Positions 26,276 through 40,294 are shown, counted from the first letter of the stretch. The stretch is 64,000 nucleotides of DNA from Lysinibacillus macroides (GCF_001281525.1 NZ_LGCI01000009.1:115103-179102), one strand, 5' to 3'. Made by a program: numbers and translations. The notes: generated by a model from the sequence alone, not told the origin.

Positions 26276-27377
26276 CTTCTTCCTTTTGTGACTTTGGCTT
26301 TCGAATAGCAGCCACGATCAGCAGTAGAACAGGCAGTAAAATCATCACAATAAATGATAGAATAGGCCAAATCTCATTATTGTAATTATTGAAATGAATA
26401 ATATTTGGATGCACAATTTGCGATAGTCCCAGTATCATTAAGCCCATTGGCAAAATAATTGGCCGATGATCCTTGATATTTAATATTTGTGCAAGTCCTA
26501 CCACACTTACATAAAAGTACATAAATGTCCGAATATAAAGAGTTGTAAGCCACATAAAAGCCATTATCACTTCAATACGCTGCAAAAAATTACCGATTGA
26601 TATTCTTTGTGCAAGTGCATAGCTAGGAAATGTTCGAGCAGCGGTGTTATCGGGTCCTAAGACAAGTATGCAGAGTGTTACCATTGTTGTGAGCACAATC
26701 CCACCAATAATAGTGCCCATATAAAAGCCTTTTTGTACAGAATGCTGAACATTGACCGTTATTGGATAAAGCATTAATAGCACCACTAATGGAAATGAGA
26801 AGATACTTAAAAAGCGTGTAATACTATAGAGCATGGACGCTTTAGTAGCCTCTAACATTGGCTGTATATTGTCAAACGTAATTTGTGGGGCAATACAAAT
26901 CACGAAAAAAATAAAAATTAAGAAAAACAGTGGAAAGAGAATTTCAGCAGAACGTGCAAATGTTTCAATACCTAAGTAGGCTGCATACATAATAATAATA
27001 CTAAACAGCAGGGCAAAGGCCATCGTAGGTGTTTCTGGCATAACCTCTGTTTGCATAAAAATACCAATAAAATATAATAATTCGCCTGTTGAAAGAATGG
27101 TTGTAATTAAAAAGCAAATTGTTGTGATCGTGCCAAAAAAGCGGCCTAAAATTTGCTTATTTGCCTCAACAAATGTCAGGGTAGGTGTTTGTTTAGCTAG
27201 GGTTAGCAATAATTTCACGATGAGTAAACTGAGTATGACACCAATACCTGCCGCAATCCACGCATCTTGCTTGGCCATATTCGTAATGCTGGCAGGTATA
27301 ATTAAGATAGCCGTACCGATGGAATAGAGTATCGTAATAATAGTGAATTGTCTTGAACTGATCATTTCTTTTTCCAT
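26268..27377 (-). CDS. Spore germination receptor B subunit (GerAB/GerKB family permease)
   Basis: A 369-residue APC-superfamily membrane protein with ten helices; the opening ISSRQFTIITILYSIGTAILIIPA is the typical GerAB start. B subunits form the germinant-binding pocket of the receptor in the spore inner membrane. It is the last gene of a four-gene A-C-D-B operon. Ends in EEEV beyond a basic stretch. The start is placed at ATG 27377 behind AAGGAGACATGAG. The germinant cannot be predicted from sequence. The gene looks intact. Confidence 0.9.
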   Translation of the reverse strand: MEKEMISSRQFTIITILYSIGTAILIIPASITNMAKQDAWIAAGIGVILSLLIVKLLLTLAKQTPTLTFVEANKQILGRFFGTITTICFLITTILSTGELLYFIGIFMQTEVMPETPTMAFALLFSIIIMYAAYLGIETFARSAEILFPLFFLIFIFFVICIAPQITFDNIQPMLEATKASMLYSITRFLSIFSFPLVVLLMLYPITVNVQHSVQKGFYMGTIIGGIVLTTMVTLCILVLGPDNTAARTFPSYALAQRISIGNFLQRIEVIMAFMWLTTLYIRTFMYFYVSVVGLAQILNIKDHRPIILPMGLMILGLSQIVHPNIIHFNNYNNEIWPILSFIVMILLPVLLLIVAAIRKPKSQKEEEV

Positions 27378-27397
27378 CTCATGTCTCCTTCATGTAG

Positions 27398-27631
27398 CTA
27401 TTTGGTGAATGAAACAATATACTCTTTAATAGGTGTAAGGATAAAGGTAATAACGTCTAATGGACTTGGAATATTGATTTTAAGGGCGATGCCTATATTT
27501 AAAGCTGTACCAATCAGTAAGAGGATAGAAAAAACCACAACCGTCTTTGTCTCCTGTTGCTTTTTTAGCTTTGGTATCATGAGAAAAGCAATAATAATGG
27601 AGAGTAGGACAAACGCTATTGCTAGAATCAA
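27398..27631 (-). CDS. Germination receptor D subunit-like two-helix protein
   Basis: A 77-residue membrane protein with two helices (about 1-20 and 31-51) joined by a basic loop (IPKLKKQQETK) and a short polar tail. Small two-TM D proteins of about 75 residues are encoded in or near many GerA-type operons in Bacillus and modulate receptor function; size, topology and position between C and B genes fit that class. Its own sequence gives no enzymatic motif. It starts almost directly after the C-subunit gene stop, so it is translationally coupled. Confidence 0.72.
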   Translation of the reverse strand: MILAIAFVLLSIIIAFLMIPKLKKQQETKTVVVFSILLLIGTALNIGIALKINIPSPLDVITFILTPIKEYIVSFTK

Positions 27632-27632
27632 A

Positions 27633-28835
27633 CTATTCTTCCTCCTTTGGCATATTTAATAAGGAGTTTTGTAGGGTACCTACACCTTGTGTTTTCACCT
27701 TTACATCAATATTGACCTGCAATTCTGGAAAAATAGTAGGCCAATCCCCTTTGATTTTTTTCCACTGCTTTGCATCAGCTCGATGTAGGGCATCACAAAA
27801 TCCCAAAATATCGACTTGATAGTATTGTTGAATCGTCTCTAATGTTTTTTCAATTCGTTTCTGAATGCCCTGCGCGGTCTTTTGATTAATATAATCCATG
27901 GTAGCACTTTCCATGAGATTGATCGTACAGCCCACTTCATCCACATTTTGAATAATATTGATTTGTACATCAATTTTTGGTGCTCCACGCTCAAAAGTAC
28001 CTTTTATTTTGGTATGGGATTGCGTGATTTCCATAGACAAAGTTCCTTTTTCAGGACAGGCGATTCTTTCCACCGTACTTTTAATGGTGTCGTTCAGAAA
28101 GCTAATGCTTTTACTATCTTCCTCTGATAGTAATCCCACGAATTGATTGTCTTTAAAAACAGCTAAACCTGCATACTGTAGCCAAGCAGAGGTTTTTACC
28201 CGTTGTACATTTGTTTGATCCATTCCTAATTTCCTATCACCATGGATTTCAATAGCTGTAAGAATGGCACCTCTCTCTTCTTTATGAAGCATATCGACTA
28301 ATTCATCTATATTGACAGCAATTGTAGAGCCCCAAGCTTTTTCAGAGGTTCGCAGAGAATTGACCATTTTATTGGCAGGTATTTTTTCAATGGGTGTTAG
28401 TATATTTAACACTTCCTTCGCTGTCGCCTCATAGGACATAATGACATCGAAATCATTTCGAAATTCATGATCTCGTGCAATTAAATCAAGTGATTCATCA
28501 ATCCCTTCTTTTGCAAGGTCCTCTCCTAACACAACGACTTGAAGATGGGAAAAATACGGCTTTCTGGCCGCAACCGTTGTCATTTTTCGGATTGCCTCAA
28601 AGATAGTCTCACCCTGTGCATGATAGGTAATGACTGGGGCGCGCTGAGTGGAGACCTGTCGTACAGAAATCTCACTAGGATCAACAATTTGCACCGTTAT
28701 TTCATAGTGATCCTCGACTTTATCGATGCCAAGTGCTACGACAATCGCTAATTCATTTAATTCACGTTTACTCCAGCATCCACTTAGAAGCAAGGTAAGG
28801 ATGCATAGTAAACCAATCCCTTTTACTTTAGCCAT
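27633..28835 (-). CDS. Spore germination receptor C subunit (Ger(x)C lipoprotein)
   Basis: A 400-residue lipoprotein of the GerAC family. The signal peptide ends in the lipobox LLLSGC (C20), followed by the family start WSKRELNELAIVVALGIDK. The remainder matches the three-domain Ger(x)C fold (for example AARKPYFSHLQVVVLGEDLA). It would be diacylglyceryl-anchored on the outer face of the spore inner membrane and join the A and B subunits. It lies three bases after the A gene and is followed directly by the D-like gene. Ribosome site GAAAGGAATAAG. Confidence 0.92.
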   Translation of the reverse strand: MAKVKGIGLLCILTLLLSGCWSKRELNELAIVVALGIDKVEDHYEITVQIVDPSEISVRQVSTQRAPVITYHAQGETIFEAIRKMTTVAARKPYFSHLQVVVLGEDLAKEGIDESLDLIARDHEFRNDFDVIMSYEATAKEVLNILTPIEKIPANKMVNSLRTSEKAWGSTIAVNIDELVDMLHKEERGAILTAIEIHGDRKLGMDQTNVQRVKTSAWLQYAGLAVFKDNQFVGLLSEEDSKSISFLNDTIKSTVERIACPEKGTLSMEITQSHTKIKGTFERGAPKIDVQINIIQNVDEVGCTINLMESATMDYINQKTAQGIQKRIEKTLETIQQYYQVDILGFCDALHRADAKQWKKIKGDWPTIFPELQVNIDVKVKTQGVGTLQNSLLNMPKEEE

Positions 28836-28838
28836 ATC

Positions 28839-30368
28839 TTATTCCTTTCGACCTTTGCGATTGATATAGGCATGCGCTCTTACCATATTTTTTTGATTGA
28901 TCAGGCGAGGTCGTGTTCGCAACCATCTGCGTGGGAACAGCAAAAATGCATCCTTTTGGTCCTTTAGGATAAATGGGGCAAATGGACTTAAATAAGGTAT
29001 ACCGAATGTACGAATGCTACATAGATGAAGAATAATAAGCATAATGCCAAACATCACACCAAATAAGCCAAACATAGCAGCTACAATCATGAGGGGAAAG
29101 CGTAGCACACGAATAGTATTTGATAAGCCATAAGCTGGAAATAAAAAGCTGCAAATCGCTGTCAAGGCTACAATAATAACCATTACGGCTGACACAACCC
29201 CAGCATCTACAGCTGCCTGCCCAATAACAAGTGTACCAACAATGGAGACAGCAGGCCCAATCGTTCTTGGCATACGAAGTCCTGCCTCCCGTAATATTTC
29301 AAAGGCTACCTCCATAATAAGAGCTTCTACTACAGCAGGAAAGGGCACGCCTTCTCGTTGGGCAGCAATACTAATCAGCATTGGTGTTGGTAGCATTTCC
29401 TGATGAAAGGTGGTAATCGCTACATAGAGCGAGGGAGCGACTAAGGCTAGGCTAATACCAAAAAATCGCAATATACGAATGAGTGAGCTAATAAACCAGT
29501 GCTGGTAGTAATCTTCTGCTGATTGTAGAAAAGATGTAAATAATGCAGGTACAACCAAAACAAAGGGGGTACCATCAACAATTATTGCTATTTTGCCTTC
29601 TAATAATTCGCCAGCAATGACATCAGGGCGCTCAGAATTATAGATAGTGGGAAAGATAGAGGTTTTAGCATCTTGAATATAATCCTCAATATAGCCACTT
29701 TCTAGTATGCTATCTGTATCAATGCGATCTAAACGTGCTAATACCTCAGCGACAATTTTATCATTAGCAATGCCATTGATATACACGATGGCTACATCTG
29801 TTTGTGTGACATCGCCAATTACACGAGACTTTATCCAAAGATTAGGACTTTTAATTTTGCGACGAATTAATGCTGTATTGGTACGCAATGTTTCCGTAAA
29901 GGCTTCCTTTGGCCCTCTAATCACTGATTCGGTGGAGGGCTCAGTGACAGCACGATCTCTAGCATGTTTTGTGTTTGTAGTAAAGCCTGATGCTAAGCCG
30001 TCCAACAGGATTACGGTTTCGCCATTAAGAATCGCTTGATAGAGTGCTGTAAAATATTCGACATTGGCGATGTCACCAACTGTTAAAAAGGAATTTCGGA
30101 TATGTTGATGAATGGTGGAAATATCAAACTCATGCTCTTCCTCGCTATACATCATCAGCTTATCAATCACTGCATCCGCAATCATCGTTTTATCGACTAA
30201 GCCATCAATAGCAATCATGGCCAGGGTATGGTGGCCAACGGTTATTTTACGTACCATGATATCGTTACTATGACCAAGTGTATGATCAATTATCTTTAGA
30301 TTTTTTTCTAGGGATTCGTTTAATACTTCATGGAATGGGGAGGTATTGGTATTGTTAGACAGAGACAT
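28839..30368 (-). CDS. Spore germination receptor A subunit (GerAA/GerKA family)
   Basis: A 509-residue protein with a large cytoplasmic N-domain (about 1-290) and five or six C-terminal helices. Family motifs include GLASGFTTNTKHARDRAVTEPSTESVIRGPKEAFTETLRTN near 125-165, VAIVYINGIAN, and PFPAVVEALIMEVAFEILREAGLRMP near 345-370. In GerAA proteins the N-domain oligomerises and the complex acts as a germinant-gated channel. First gene of the operon; an excellent GAGGAGGAACGCAC site precedes the ATG. A forespore (sigma G) promoter is expected in the 122-bp gap upstream, but I cannot identify it confidently. Confidence 0.93.
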   Translation of the reverse strand: MSLSNNTNTSPFHEVLNESLEKNLKIIDHTLGHSNDIMVRKITVGHHTLAMIAIDGLVDKTMIADAVIDKLMMYSEEEHEFDISTIHQHIRNSFLTVGDIANVEYFTALYQAILNGETVILLDGLASGFTTNTKHARDRAVTEPSTESVIRGPKEAFTETLRTNTALIRRKIKSPNLWIKSRVIGDVTQTDVAIVYINGIANDKIVAEVLARLDRIDTDSILESGYIEDYIQDAKTSIFPTIYNSERPDVIAGELLEGKIAIIVDGTPFVLVVPALFTSFLQSAEDYYQHWFISSLIRILRFFGISLALVAPSLYVAITTFHQEMLPTPMLISIAAQREGVPFPAVVEALIMEVAFEILREAGLRMPRTIGPAVSIVGTLVIGQAAVDAGVVSAVMVIIVALTAICSFLFPAYGLSNTIRVLRFPLMIVAAMFGLFGVMFGIMLIILHLCSIRTFGIPYLSPFAPFILKDQKDAFLLFPRRWLRTRPRLINQKNMVRAHAYINRKGRKE

Positions 30369-30443
30369 GTGCGTTCCTCCTCAAATGGACGTTCATTATT
30401 TATAGAATAGACAACTTTAGAAGGAGATAAACGAAGGAAGCCA

Positions 30444-30488
30444 TTAAAAAACAGTATATCTCCCACGTAGCTCGAAGGAGATATACTG
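30444..30488 (-). terminator. Terminator after the yneR-like gene
   Basis: CAGTATATCTCC / GGAGATATACTG is a perfect 12-bp stem. On the minus strand it is followed by TTTTTTAATGG, so it ends the plsY-yneR transcript. Confidence 0.88.
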
Positions 30489-30490
30489 CT

Positions 30491-30781
30491 TTATGTACGA
30501 TAGTCGTATTGTAATTCATCATTATTTGTATCAACGTCTACATATAAACTATGCTCGTTGAAAAACCATAAGTCCTTTTCCTCAATGTAATAGGTTACAT
30601 CATCAATAACGGTTTCAACACCAATCGCAATTGGCTCCTCACGTGTCATACCGAGTGAAAAGCCCTCATGAAAGGGGCTAGAGCCGCCATAGCGAGCATA
30701 AAAACGAATTGTATCACCAGGCTCGACTTCCATCTCTTGTTTAAACCATTGTAGCGCTTGATCTGTTAATGCAATATCCAT
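30491..30781 (-). CDS. yneR: HesB/YneR family protein
   Basis: A 96-residue protein of the HesB-like YneR group (LTDQALQWFKQEM...GDTIRFYARYGGSSPFHEGFSLG). The three cysteines used by IscA-type Fe-S carriers are absent, as is normal for this branch, so a scaffold role is doubtful and the function is unknown. Synteny supports the name: in B. subtilis yneR lies beside plsY (yneS) and parE-parC, exactly the order seen here. It starts 21 bp after the plsY stop (GAGAGGAGCATATACGT site) and is followed by a terminator. Confidence 0.85.
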   Translation of the reverse strand: MDIALTDQALQWFKQEMEVEPGDTIRFYARYGGSSPFHEGFSLGMTREEPIAIGVETVIDDVTYYIEEKDLWFFNEHSLYVDVDTNNDELQYDYRT

Positions 30782-30802
30782 ACGTATATGCTCCTCTCTT
30801 CT

Positions 30803-31405
30803 TTAAAGCCATTTTACCTTTGGCTCCGTGCCATTTTTAATACGGCCAATATTGGCACGGTGACGATAAATAATAAAGGTAAATAAAAAGGCTACTAGGA
30901 TGCCTAATGCAAAATCGCCCGTAACAAAATAATAAACGATTGCATAAATAAGTGCTACTAATGCGGCGATCATCGAGGTTAAGCTAACGATTTTTGTTAT
31001 TTTTAAGGTCACAATAAATGTTATAAATAACAGGACAAATAGGGGCCATGAATAACCAAGTAACACACCGGCAGAGGTTGCCACCGCTTTTCCACCGCGG
31101 AAATTAGCAAAGATAGGGAACATATGACCAATTACTGCAACTAGACCAAGCACTAATGGATGGATAGGGCTGTCTGCGAAAACGGGCAATGATACTAGTA
31201 AAACAGCCGCTGTTCCCTTTAAAACATCCATCACCGTGACAACAATCCCTGCTTTTTTCCCTAATATTCGAAAGGTATTGGTTGCACCAAGGTTACCGCT
31301 TCCATGCTCACGAATATCTGTATGATAAAAAAGTTTGCCTATCCATAGCCCAGAAGGTATAGAGCCAATTAGATAAGCGCATAAAATAATAAATCCATTC
31401 ACCAT
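30803..31405 (-). CDS. plsY: Acyl-phosphate glycerol-3-phosphate acyltransferase
   Basis: A 200-residue inner-membrane enzyme with five or more helices that transfers an acyl group from acyl-phosphate to glycerol-3-phosphate, the first step of phospholipid synthesis. The conserved blocks are present: [33 protein letters not shown], and [25 protein letters not shown]. It is essential in most Firmicutes. Divergent from parE across a 450-bp gap and followed by yneR, the standard Bacillales arrangement. The ATG follows AAAGGTGTC. Confidence 0.95.
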   Translation of the reverse strand: MVNGFIILCAYLIGSIPSGLWIGKLFYHTDIREHGSGNLGATNTFRILGKKAGIVVTVMDVLKGTAAVLLVSLPVFADSPIHPLVLGLVAVIGHMFPIFANFRGGKAVATSAGVLLGYSWPLFVLLFITFIVTLKITKIVSLTSMIAALVALIYAIVYYFVTGDFALGILVAFLFTFIIYRHRANIGRIKNGTEPKVKWL

Positions 31406-36306
<4,901 letters not shown>

Positions 36307-36317
36307 TATAATTGAAT

Positions 36318-36354
36318 GCATCGTTCTGTACCAGTTACAGGGCGGTGCTTTTTT
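36318..36354 (+). terminator. Terminator after parC
   Basis: GCATCG...CGGTGC with an inner CTGTA/TACAG stem, running into six T residues. Confidence 0.82.
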
Positions 36355-36383
36355 AGTTATACATCTAAAATTTAGACCTGCCC

Positions 36384-36413
36384 TTGTCATTTCCAATCAA
36401 CTATGGGTATAAT
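36384..36413 (+). promoter_or_regulatory. SigA-type promoter for the thi operon
   Basis: TTGTCA, 18-bp spacer, perfect TATAAT, located about 28 bp before the TPP aptamer. Confidence 0.75.
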
Positions 36414-36440
36414 AATCATCGAAAAGTTCATAGTGAAAGA

Positions 36441-36532
36441 ATGTAGGGGGGCTAGTAGCGGCTAGCTGAGATTGTGTCCGATAGGCACTGACCCTTTGAA
36501 CCTGATTTGGCTCGTACCAGCGTAGGGAACAT
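36441..36532 (+). promoter_or_regulatory. TPP riboswitch (thi-box)
   Basis: The P1 ends ATGT / ACAT close an aptamer with GGGGG, GCTAGCTGAGA, GACCCTTTGAACCTGATTTGG and TACCAGCGTAGGGAAC in canonical order. It binds thiamin pyrophosphate and represses the transporter genes downstream, with the attenuator listed next. Confidence 0.95.
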
Positions 36533-36572
36533 CTATTCAAAAAAAAGCATTATTTTGGAGATTGATTGTGAG

Positions 36573-36601
36573 ACGTCTGGGAGAAATCCTAGGCGTTTTT
36601 T
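36573..36601 (+). terminator. TPP riboswitch attenuator terminator
   Basis: ACGTCTGGGA pairs with TCCTAGGCGT (including two G-U pairs) around GAAA, then T6. It lies 40 nt after the aptamer and 112 bp before the first gene. Confidence 0.85.
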
Positions 36602-36713
36602 ATTTTGGTTCAGCGGTTATCAAGATGGCGTCATGCTACATTTTGCCAATGTTCTTCTGGTGCTAACATTCATTTTATGAACGCTTTCATATTTTAAATT
36701 AGGAGGATTTCGC

Positions 36714-37715
36714 ATGAAAAAATGGGCATTTATTGTATTGACATTCGCAGCACTGCTTGCACTTGTTGGCTGTGGGGAGAAGGAGGACAAGCAAGCTGAT
36801 GATGCACCCAAAAAGGTTTCTGTTGTCCTTGATTGGACACCGAATACCAATCATACAGGGCTTTATGTAGCAAAAGAACTTGGCTATTTTGAGGAACAGG
36901 GCTTAGATGTGGAAATTATTATGCCTGGTGAGGCGGGAGCTGATCAGCTTGTGGCATCTGGGAAGGCGGAGTTTGGGGTTAGCTATCAGGAGGGCATTAC
37001 ACAGGCTCGTGTACAGGATGTGCCACTTGTTTCCATCGCTGCGATTATTCAGCATAATACCTCTGGCTTTGCTTCTATTGCCTCGAAGGGTATTACGTCG
37101 CCAAAGGATTTTGAAGGAAAAACATATGGTGGCTGGGGTGCACCACTTGAGCAAGCAGTATTGCAATCCTTAATGCAAACAGAGGACGCCGATATCGATA
37201 AGCTTGATATTGTAAATGCAGGCGATTTAGATTTCTTTACCATGATGCAAAAGGATATTGATTTTGCGTGGATTTATTATGCATGGACAGGTATTGAGGC
37301 AGAGCTTCGTGGTGAACAGATTAATATGCTGTATTTAACGGATTATAGTGAGCAGCTTGATTATTATACACCTGTCTTGGCAACAAATGAAAAGATGATT
37401 GAAAACAATCCTGACATGGTGAAGGCATTTGTGGCTGCTACAGCAAAAGGCTATGAATATGCAATCGAGCATCCTAGTGAGGCAGCTGATATTTTACTAG
37501 AAGCGGCTCCTGATTTAGATAAAGAACTGGTACATAAAAGTCAAGAATGGTTAGCGGATAAGTATCAGGATGATGCAGCACAATGGGGAGAGCAAAAGCT
37601 AGCTGTTTGGGAAAACTATGCAAACTGGATGTCCAGCAATCAGGTATTAGAGGGCGACTTCCATGCAGAGCAAGCTTTTACCAATGACTTTTTACCAAAA
37701 AAGGAGAAAAACTAA
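36714..37715 (+). CDS. thiY: Thiamin-precursor ABC transporter substrate-binding lipoprotein (ThiY-like)
   Basis: A 333-residue lipoprotein (lipobox ALVGC, C20) of the NMT1/THI5-like family. The DWTPNTNHTGLYVAKELGYF opening of the mature domain and EAGADQLVASGKAEFGVSYQEG are typical of proteins that bind the thiamin pyrimidine precursor (formylaminopyrimidine in B. halodurans ThiY). It sits directly behind a TPP riboswitch and before a permease and ATPase, which fixes the pathway. The ATG follows TTAGGAGGA. It ends one base before the next gene's start. Confidence 0.92.
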   Translation: MKKWAFIVLTFAALLALVGCGEKEDKQADDAPKKVSVVLDWTPNTNHTGLYVAKELGYFEEQGLDVEIIMPGEAGADQLVASGKAEFGVSYQEGITQARVQDVPLVSIAAIIQHNTSGFASIASKGITSPKDFEGKTYGGWGAPLEQAVLQSLMQTEDADIDKLDIVNAGDLDFFTMMQKDIDFAWIYYAWTGIEAELRGEQINMLYLTDYSEQLDYYTPVLATNEKMIENNPDMVKAFVAATAKGYEYAIEHPSEAADILLEAAPDLDKELVHKSQEWLADKYQDDAAQWGEQKLAVWENYANWMSSNQVLEGDFHAEQAFTNDFLPKKEKN

Positions 37716-37716
37716 T

Positions 37717-38007
37717 ATGGCAAATTCATTAATCAGTGTTCAAATTATCCCAAAAACAGAAAAATATGAGGATATTATTCCTTATGTTGATGCGGCTATT
37801 GCTGTTATCGATGCTTCAGGTGTGAAGTACGAGGTACATCCACTTGAAACAACAATGGAGGGTGAGCTGTCAGTATTGCTGCAAATTATTGAGAAAATGA
37901 ATGATAAAATGATTGAACTTGGTGCCATCAATGTGATTACACAGGTGAAAATTTTATATCAGCCATCTGGTATTACCATGAGTACATTAACGGAGAAATA
38001 TCAGTAA
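37717..38007 (+). CDS. Thiamine-binding protein, YqgV/MTH1187 family (DUF77)
   Basis: A 96-residue ferredoxin-like protein: NSLISVQIIPKTEKYEDIIPYVDAAIAVID and YEVHPLETTMEGELSVLL are the family landmarks. Members bind thiamin-like ligands (YkoF-type fold) in the cytoplasm. I chose ATG 37717 (AAAGGAG site); the longer frame from 37663 lies inside thiY. Its stop overlaps the permease ATG by one base. It may buffer or deliver thiamin or HMP inside the cell; the role is inferred from context. Confidence 0.85.
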   Translation: MANSLISVQIIPKTEKYEDIIPYVDAAIAVIDASGVKYEVHPLETTMEGELSVLLQIIEKMNDKMIELGAINVITQVKILYQPSGITMSTLTEKYQ

Positions 38008-38780
38008 TGAAACAAGCATTGCACAAGGGAAGGACGATATTTTTTATCGCCTTCCTCTTATTCGTCTGGGAGCTAATTGTGCATATGGCTGAAGTTCCCC
38101 ATTGGCTACTACCTGCACCAAGTAGTATTTTGTTGGAAGCCTTTCAGTCGTACCAGGCCTTTCTACCACATGCTTTTGCAACGGTGCAATTAGCATTGTT
38201 AGGGCTTGCCATTGGGATTGGCTGCGGTTTAACAGTTGCCATTGTCTTACATCGTTTTACATTTATTCGTGAGCTATTTTATCCGATTCTGATTATGTCG
38301 CAAAATATTCCAATTCTTGTATTAGCACCACTGCTTATTATTTGGTTTGGCTTTGGCTTATTACCAAAGCTGATTATCATTTGTCTTGTATGCTTTTTTC
38401 CGATTGTGATTGCCGCGATGGATGGTTTCCGTCAAACGGACGCTGCGTTAAAGCATTATTTTGAAATGATTGGTGCATCAAAGGCACAAACCTTTTGGAA
38501 GCTAGAATGGCCTTATGCCTATCCAGCGATCTTCTCAGGCATTAAAATCGCTGCTACTTACAGCGTGATGGGAGCGGTGATTGCAGAGTGGCTTGGTGCA
38601 AAAAAGGGCATTGGCGTTTATATGACCTTAGCACAGTCCTCCTTCCGCACAGATCGTGTGTTTGTGGCAATTTTTGCGATTGTTTTATTAAGCTTATTGT
38701 TATTTAGCAGTATTCGTTTGATTGAAAAATTCATGGTGAAGGGGAGAGGCTATTATGCTCAGCATTCAAAACATCGCTAA
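38007..38780 (+). CDS. thiX: ABC transporter permease for thiamin precursor (ThiX-like)
   Basis: A 257-residue inner-membrane permease of the BPD_transp_1 type with six helices; the EAA loop reads HYFEMIGASKAQTFWKLEWPYAYPAIFSGIK. It pairs with the ThiY-like binding protein and the ThiZ-like ATPase. It overlaps the DUF77 gene by one base and the ATPase gene by 26 bases, so the operon is tightly coupled. The riboswitch upstream supports a thiamin role, against the taurine/nitrate relatives of this permease class. Confidence 0.9.
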   Translation: MKQALHKGRTIFFIAFLLFVWELIVHMAEVPHWLLPAPSSILLEAFQSYQAFLPHAFATVQLALLGLAIGIGCGLTVAIVLHRFTFIRELFYPILIMSQNIPILVLAPLLIIWFGFGLLPKLIIICLVCFFPIVIAAMDGFRQTDAALKHYFEMIGASKAQTFWKLEWPYAYPAIFSGIKIAATYSVMGAVIAEWLGAKKGIGVYMTLAQSSFRTDRVFVAIFAIVLLSLLLFSSIRLIEKFMVKGRGYYAQHSKHR

Positions 38781-39504
38781 GTCCTTTGACGCCCTTCAAG
38801 TTCTCGAGGATTTATCCTTTGAGGTGAGGGATGGCGAATTTGTAGCAATTATTGGACCCTCAGGCAGTGGCAAAAGTACACTTTTTCAATTAATTGGTGG
38901 TGTCGCATCCATTGATAAAGGAGCTATTTTATTAAATGAAGGGGATATTCAGCAAAAAAGGGGAACAATTGGCTATATGCCACAGCAGCCTTCTTTACTG
39001 CCATGGCGTACGGTTTTAGAGAATGTAACCATTGTCGAGGAGCTTCAGCGTAAACCTAATACAGAGCGTGCTAAGATATGGTTAAAAAAGGTTGGGCTTG
39101 AGTCATTTATTCATGCGTACCCACATGAATTATCAGGGGGAATGCAACAACGCGTATCTTTTATACGGGCTATGGTCAGTGATAAGCCTATTTTATGTTT
39201 AGATGAACCATTTTCTGCACTGGATGAATTTACAAGGCTAGAAATGCAGGCATGGCTTTTATCCATTTGGGAGGAATATCGCAAATCGATTTTATTTGTG
39301 ACCCATAGTATTGAGGAGGCACTTTTTTTAGCAGATCGTATTTTGATATTAACGAAACGCCCTGCTTCTATCAAAAAGGAAATGATTGTACCATTTGCTA
39401 GACCACGGCAAGAGGAAATTCGCCATTCTACTACATTTACAGCGTTGAAGCAACAGTTATTTACATACTTACAGGAAGAAAAGGGAGATGTCTATGCTGA
39501 TTGA
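38755..39504 (+). CDS. thiZ: ABC transporter ATPase for thiamin precursor (ThiZ-like)
   Basis: A 249-residue ATPase of the taurine/nitrate/aliphatic sulfonate class. Walker A GPSGSGKST, Q-loop MPQQPSLLPWRT, signature LSGGMQQRVSF, Walker B ILCLDEPFSALD and switch VTHSIEEAL are all intact. The ATG 38755 follows GGGGAGAGG inside the permease gene. The 3' end overlaps the TatD-like gene. Confidence 0.92.
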   Translation: MLSIQNIAKSFDALQVLEDLSFEVRDGEFVAIIGPSGSGKSTLFQLIGGVASIDKGAILLNEGDIQQKRGTIGYMPQQPSLLPWRTVLENVTIVEELQRKPNTERAKIWLKKVGLESFIHAYPHELSGGMQQRVSFIRAMVSDKPILCLDEPFSALDEFTRLEMQAWLLSIWEEYRKSILFVTHSIEEALFLADRILILTKRPASIKKEMIVPFARPRQEEIRHSTTFTALKQQLFTYLQEEKGDVYAD

Positions 39505-40243
39505 TGCCCATATTCATTTAGAGCAGTATATGGCTGAGGAAATTCCTTCCTTGCTAGATGAGGTAGATGCGGTGATTGCCGTGAGTATGGAGCTATCTTC
39601 TTGTAAAAAAACATGGCTGTTAGCCCAAACATATCATAAGGTGAAGGCTGCCTTTGGTTTTCATCCGGAGCAGCCTTTGCCAAGTTCAAAAGATGAGACT
39701 GTATTATTTGAGTGGATTCGTTGTCATGCAGCTGATATGGTCGCTGTGGGCGAGGTAGGTTTACCGTATTATTTAAGGAAGGAACAAGCAATTGATAATG
39801 CTCCATATATCGCTTTGCTAGAGCGTTTTATTGTCTTGGCTAAAGAGCTCCATAAACCGATTATTTTACATGCAATTTATGAGGATGCCGCCATTGCCTG
39901 TGATTTGCTTGAAAAGCATCAGATCAATCAAGCGCATTTCCATTGGTTTAAAGGGGATCAGGCAGTCGTACAACGAATGATTCGACATGGTTATTTTATC
40001 TCTATTACTCCTGATTGTTTGTATGAGCAGGAGATTCAGCAATTAATTCAAGTCTATCCGATTGAGTTGATGATGGTGGAAACAGATGGGCCTTGGCCAT
40101 TTGAAGGACCTTTTGCAGGTAAACGAACAGCGCCATGGATGATACATTCAACCATTGGTATGATTGCGGTAATCAAGGGGTTAACTGCACAGGAAGCGGC
40201 GTATATATTGACGCAAAACGCAAAAAACTTCTATCAACTTTAA
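39494..40243 (+). CDS. TatD-family metal-dependent hydrolase in the thiamin operon
   Basis: A 249-residue TIM-barrel hydrolase. Metal ligands of the TatD family are visible: DAHIHLE at the N-terminus, VGEVGL, IILHAI, and MMVETDGP near the C-terminus. TatD proteins are usually called DNases, but its place as last gene of a TPP-regulated operon suggests a role in breakdown or salvage of a thiamin-related compound. I chose ATG 39494 (AAGGGAG at six bases); ATG 39488 touches the ribosome site. A terminator follows. Confidence 0.85.
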   Translation: MLIDAHIHLEQYMAEEIPSLLDEVDAVIAVSMELSSCKKTWLLAQTYHKVKAAFGFHPEQPLPSSKDETVLFEWIRCHAADMVAVGEVGLPYYLRKEQAIDNAPYIALLERFIVLAKELHKPIILHAIYEDAAIACDLLEKHQINQAHFHWFKGDQAVVQRMIRHGYFISITPDCLYEQEIQQLIQVYPIELMMVETDGPWPFEGPFAGKRTAPWMIHSTIGMIAVIKGLTAQEAAYILTQNAKNFYQL

Positions 40244-40248
40244 CGCTT

Positions 40249-40294
40249 AAAAAGCAGAATCAGCAACGATTTAATCGTCCTGATCCTGCTTTTT
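40249..40294. terminator. Terminator at the end of the thi operon
   Basis: AAAAAGCAG-A-ATCAG pairs with CTGAT-C-CTGCTTTTT (15 positions, one mismatch). The distal arm overlaps the last codons of the small minus-strand gene, so it serves both directions. Confidence 0.8.
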
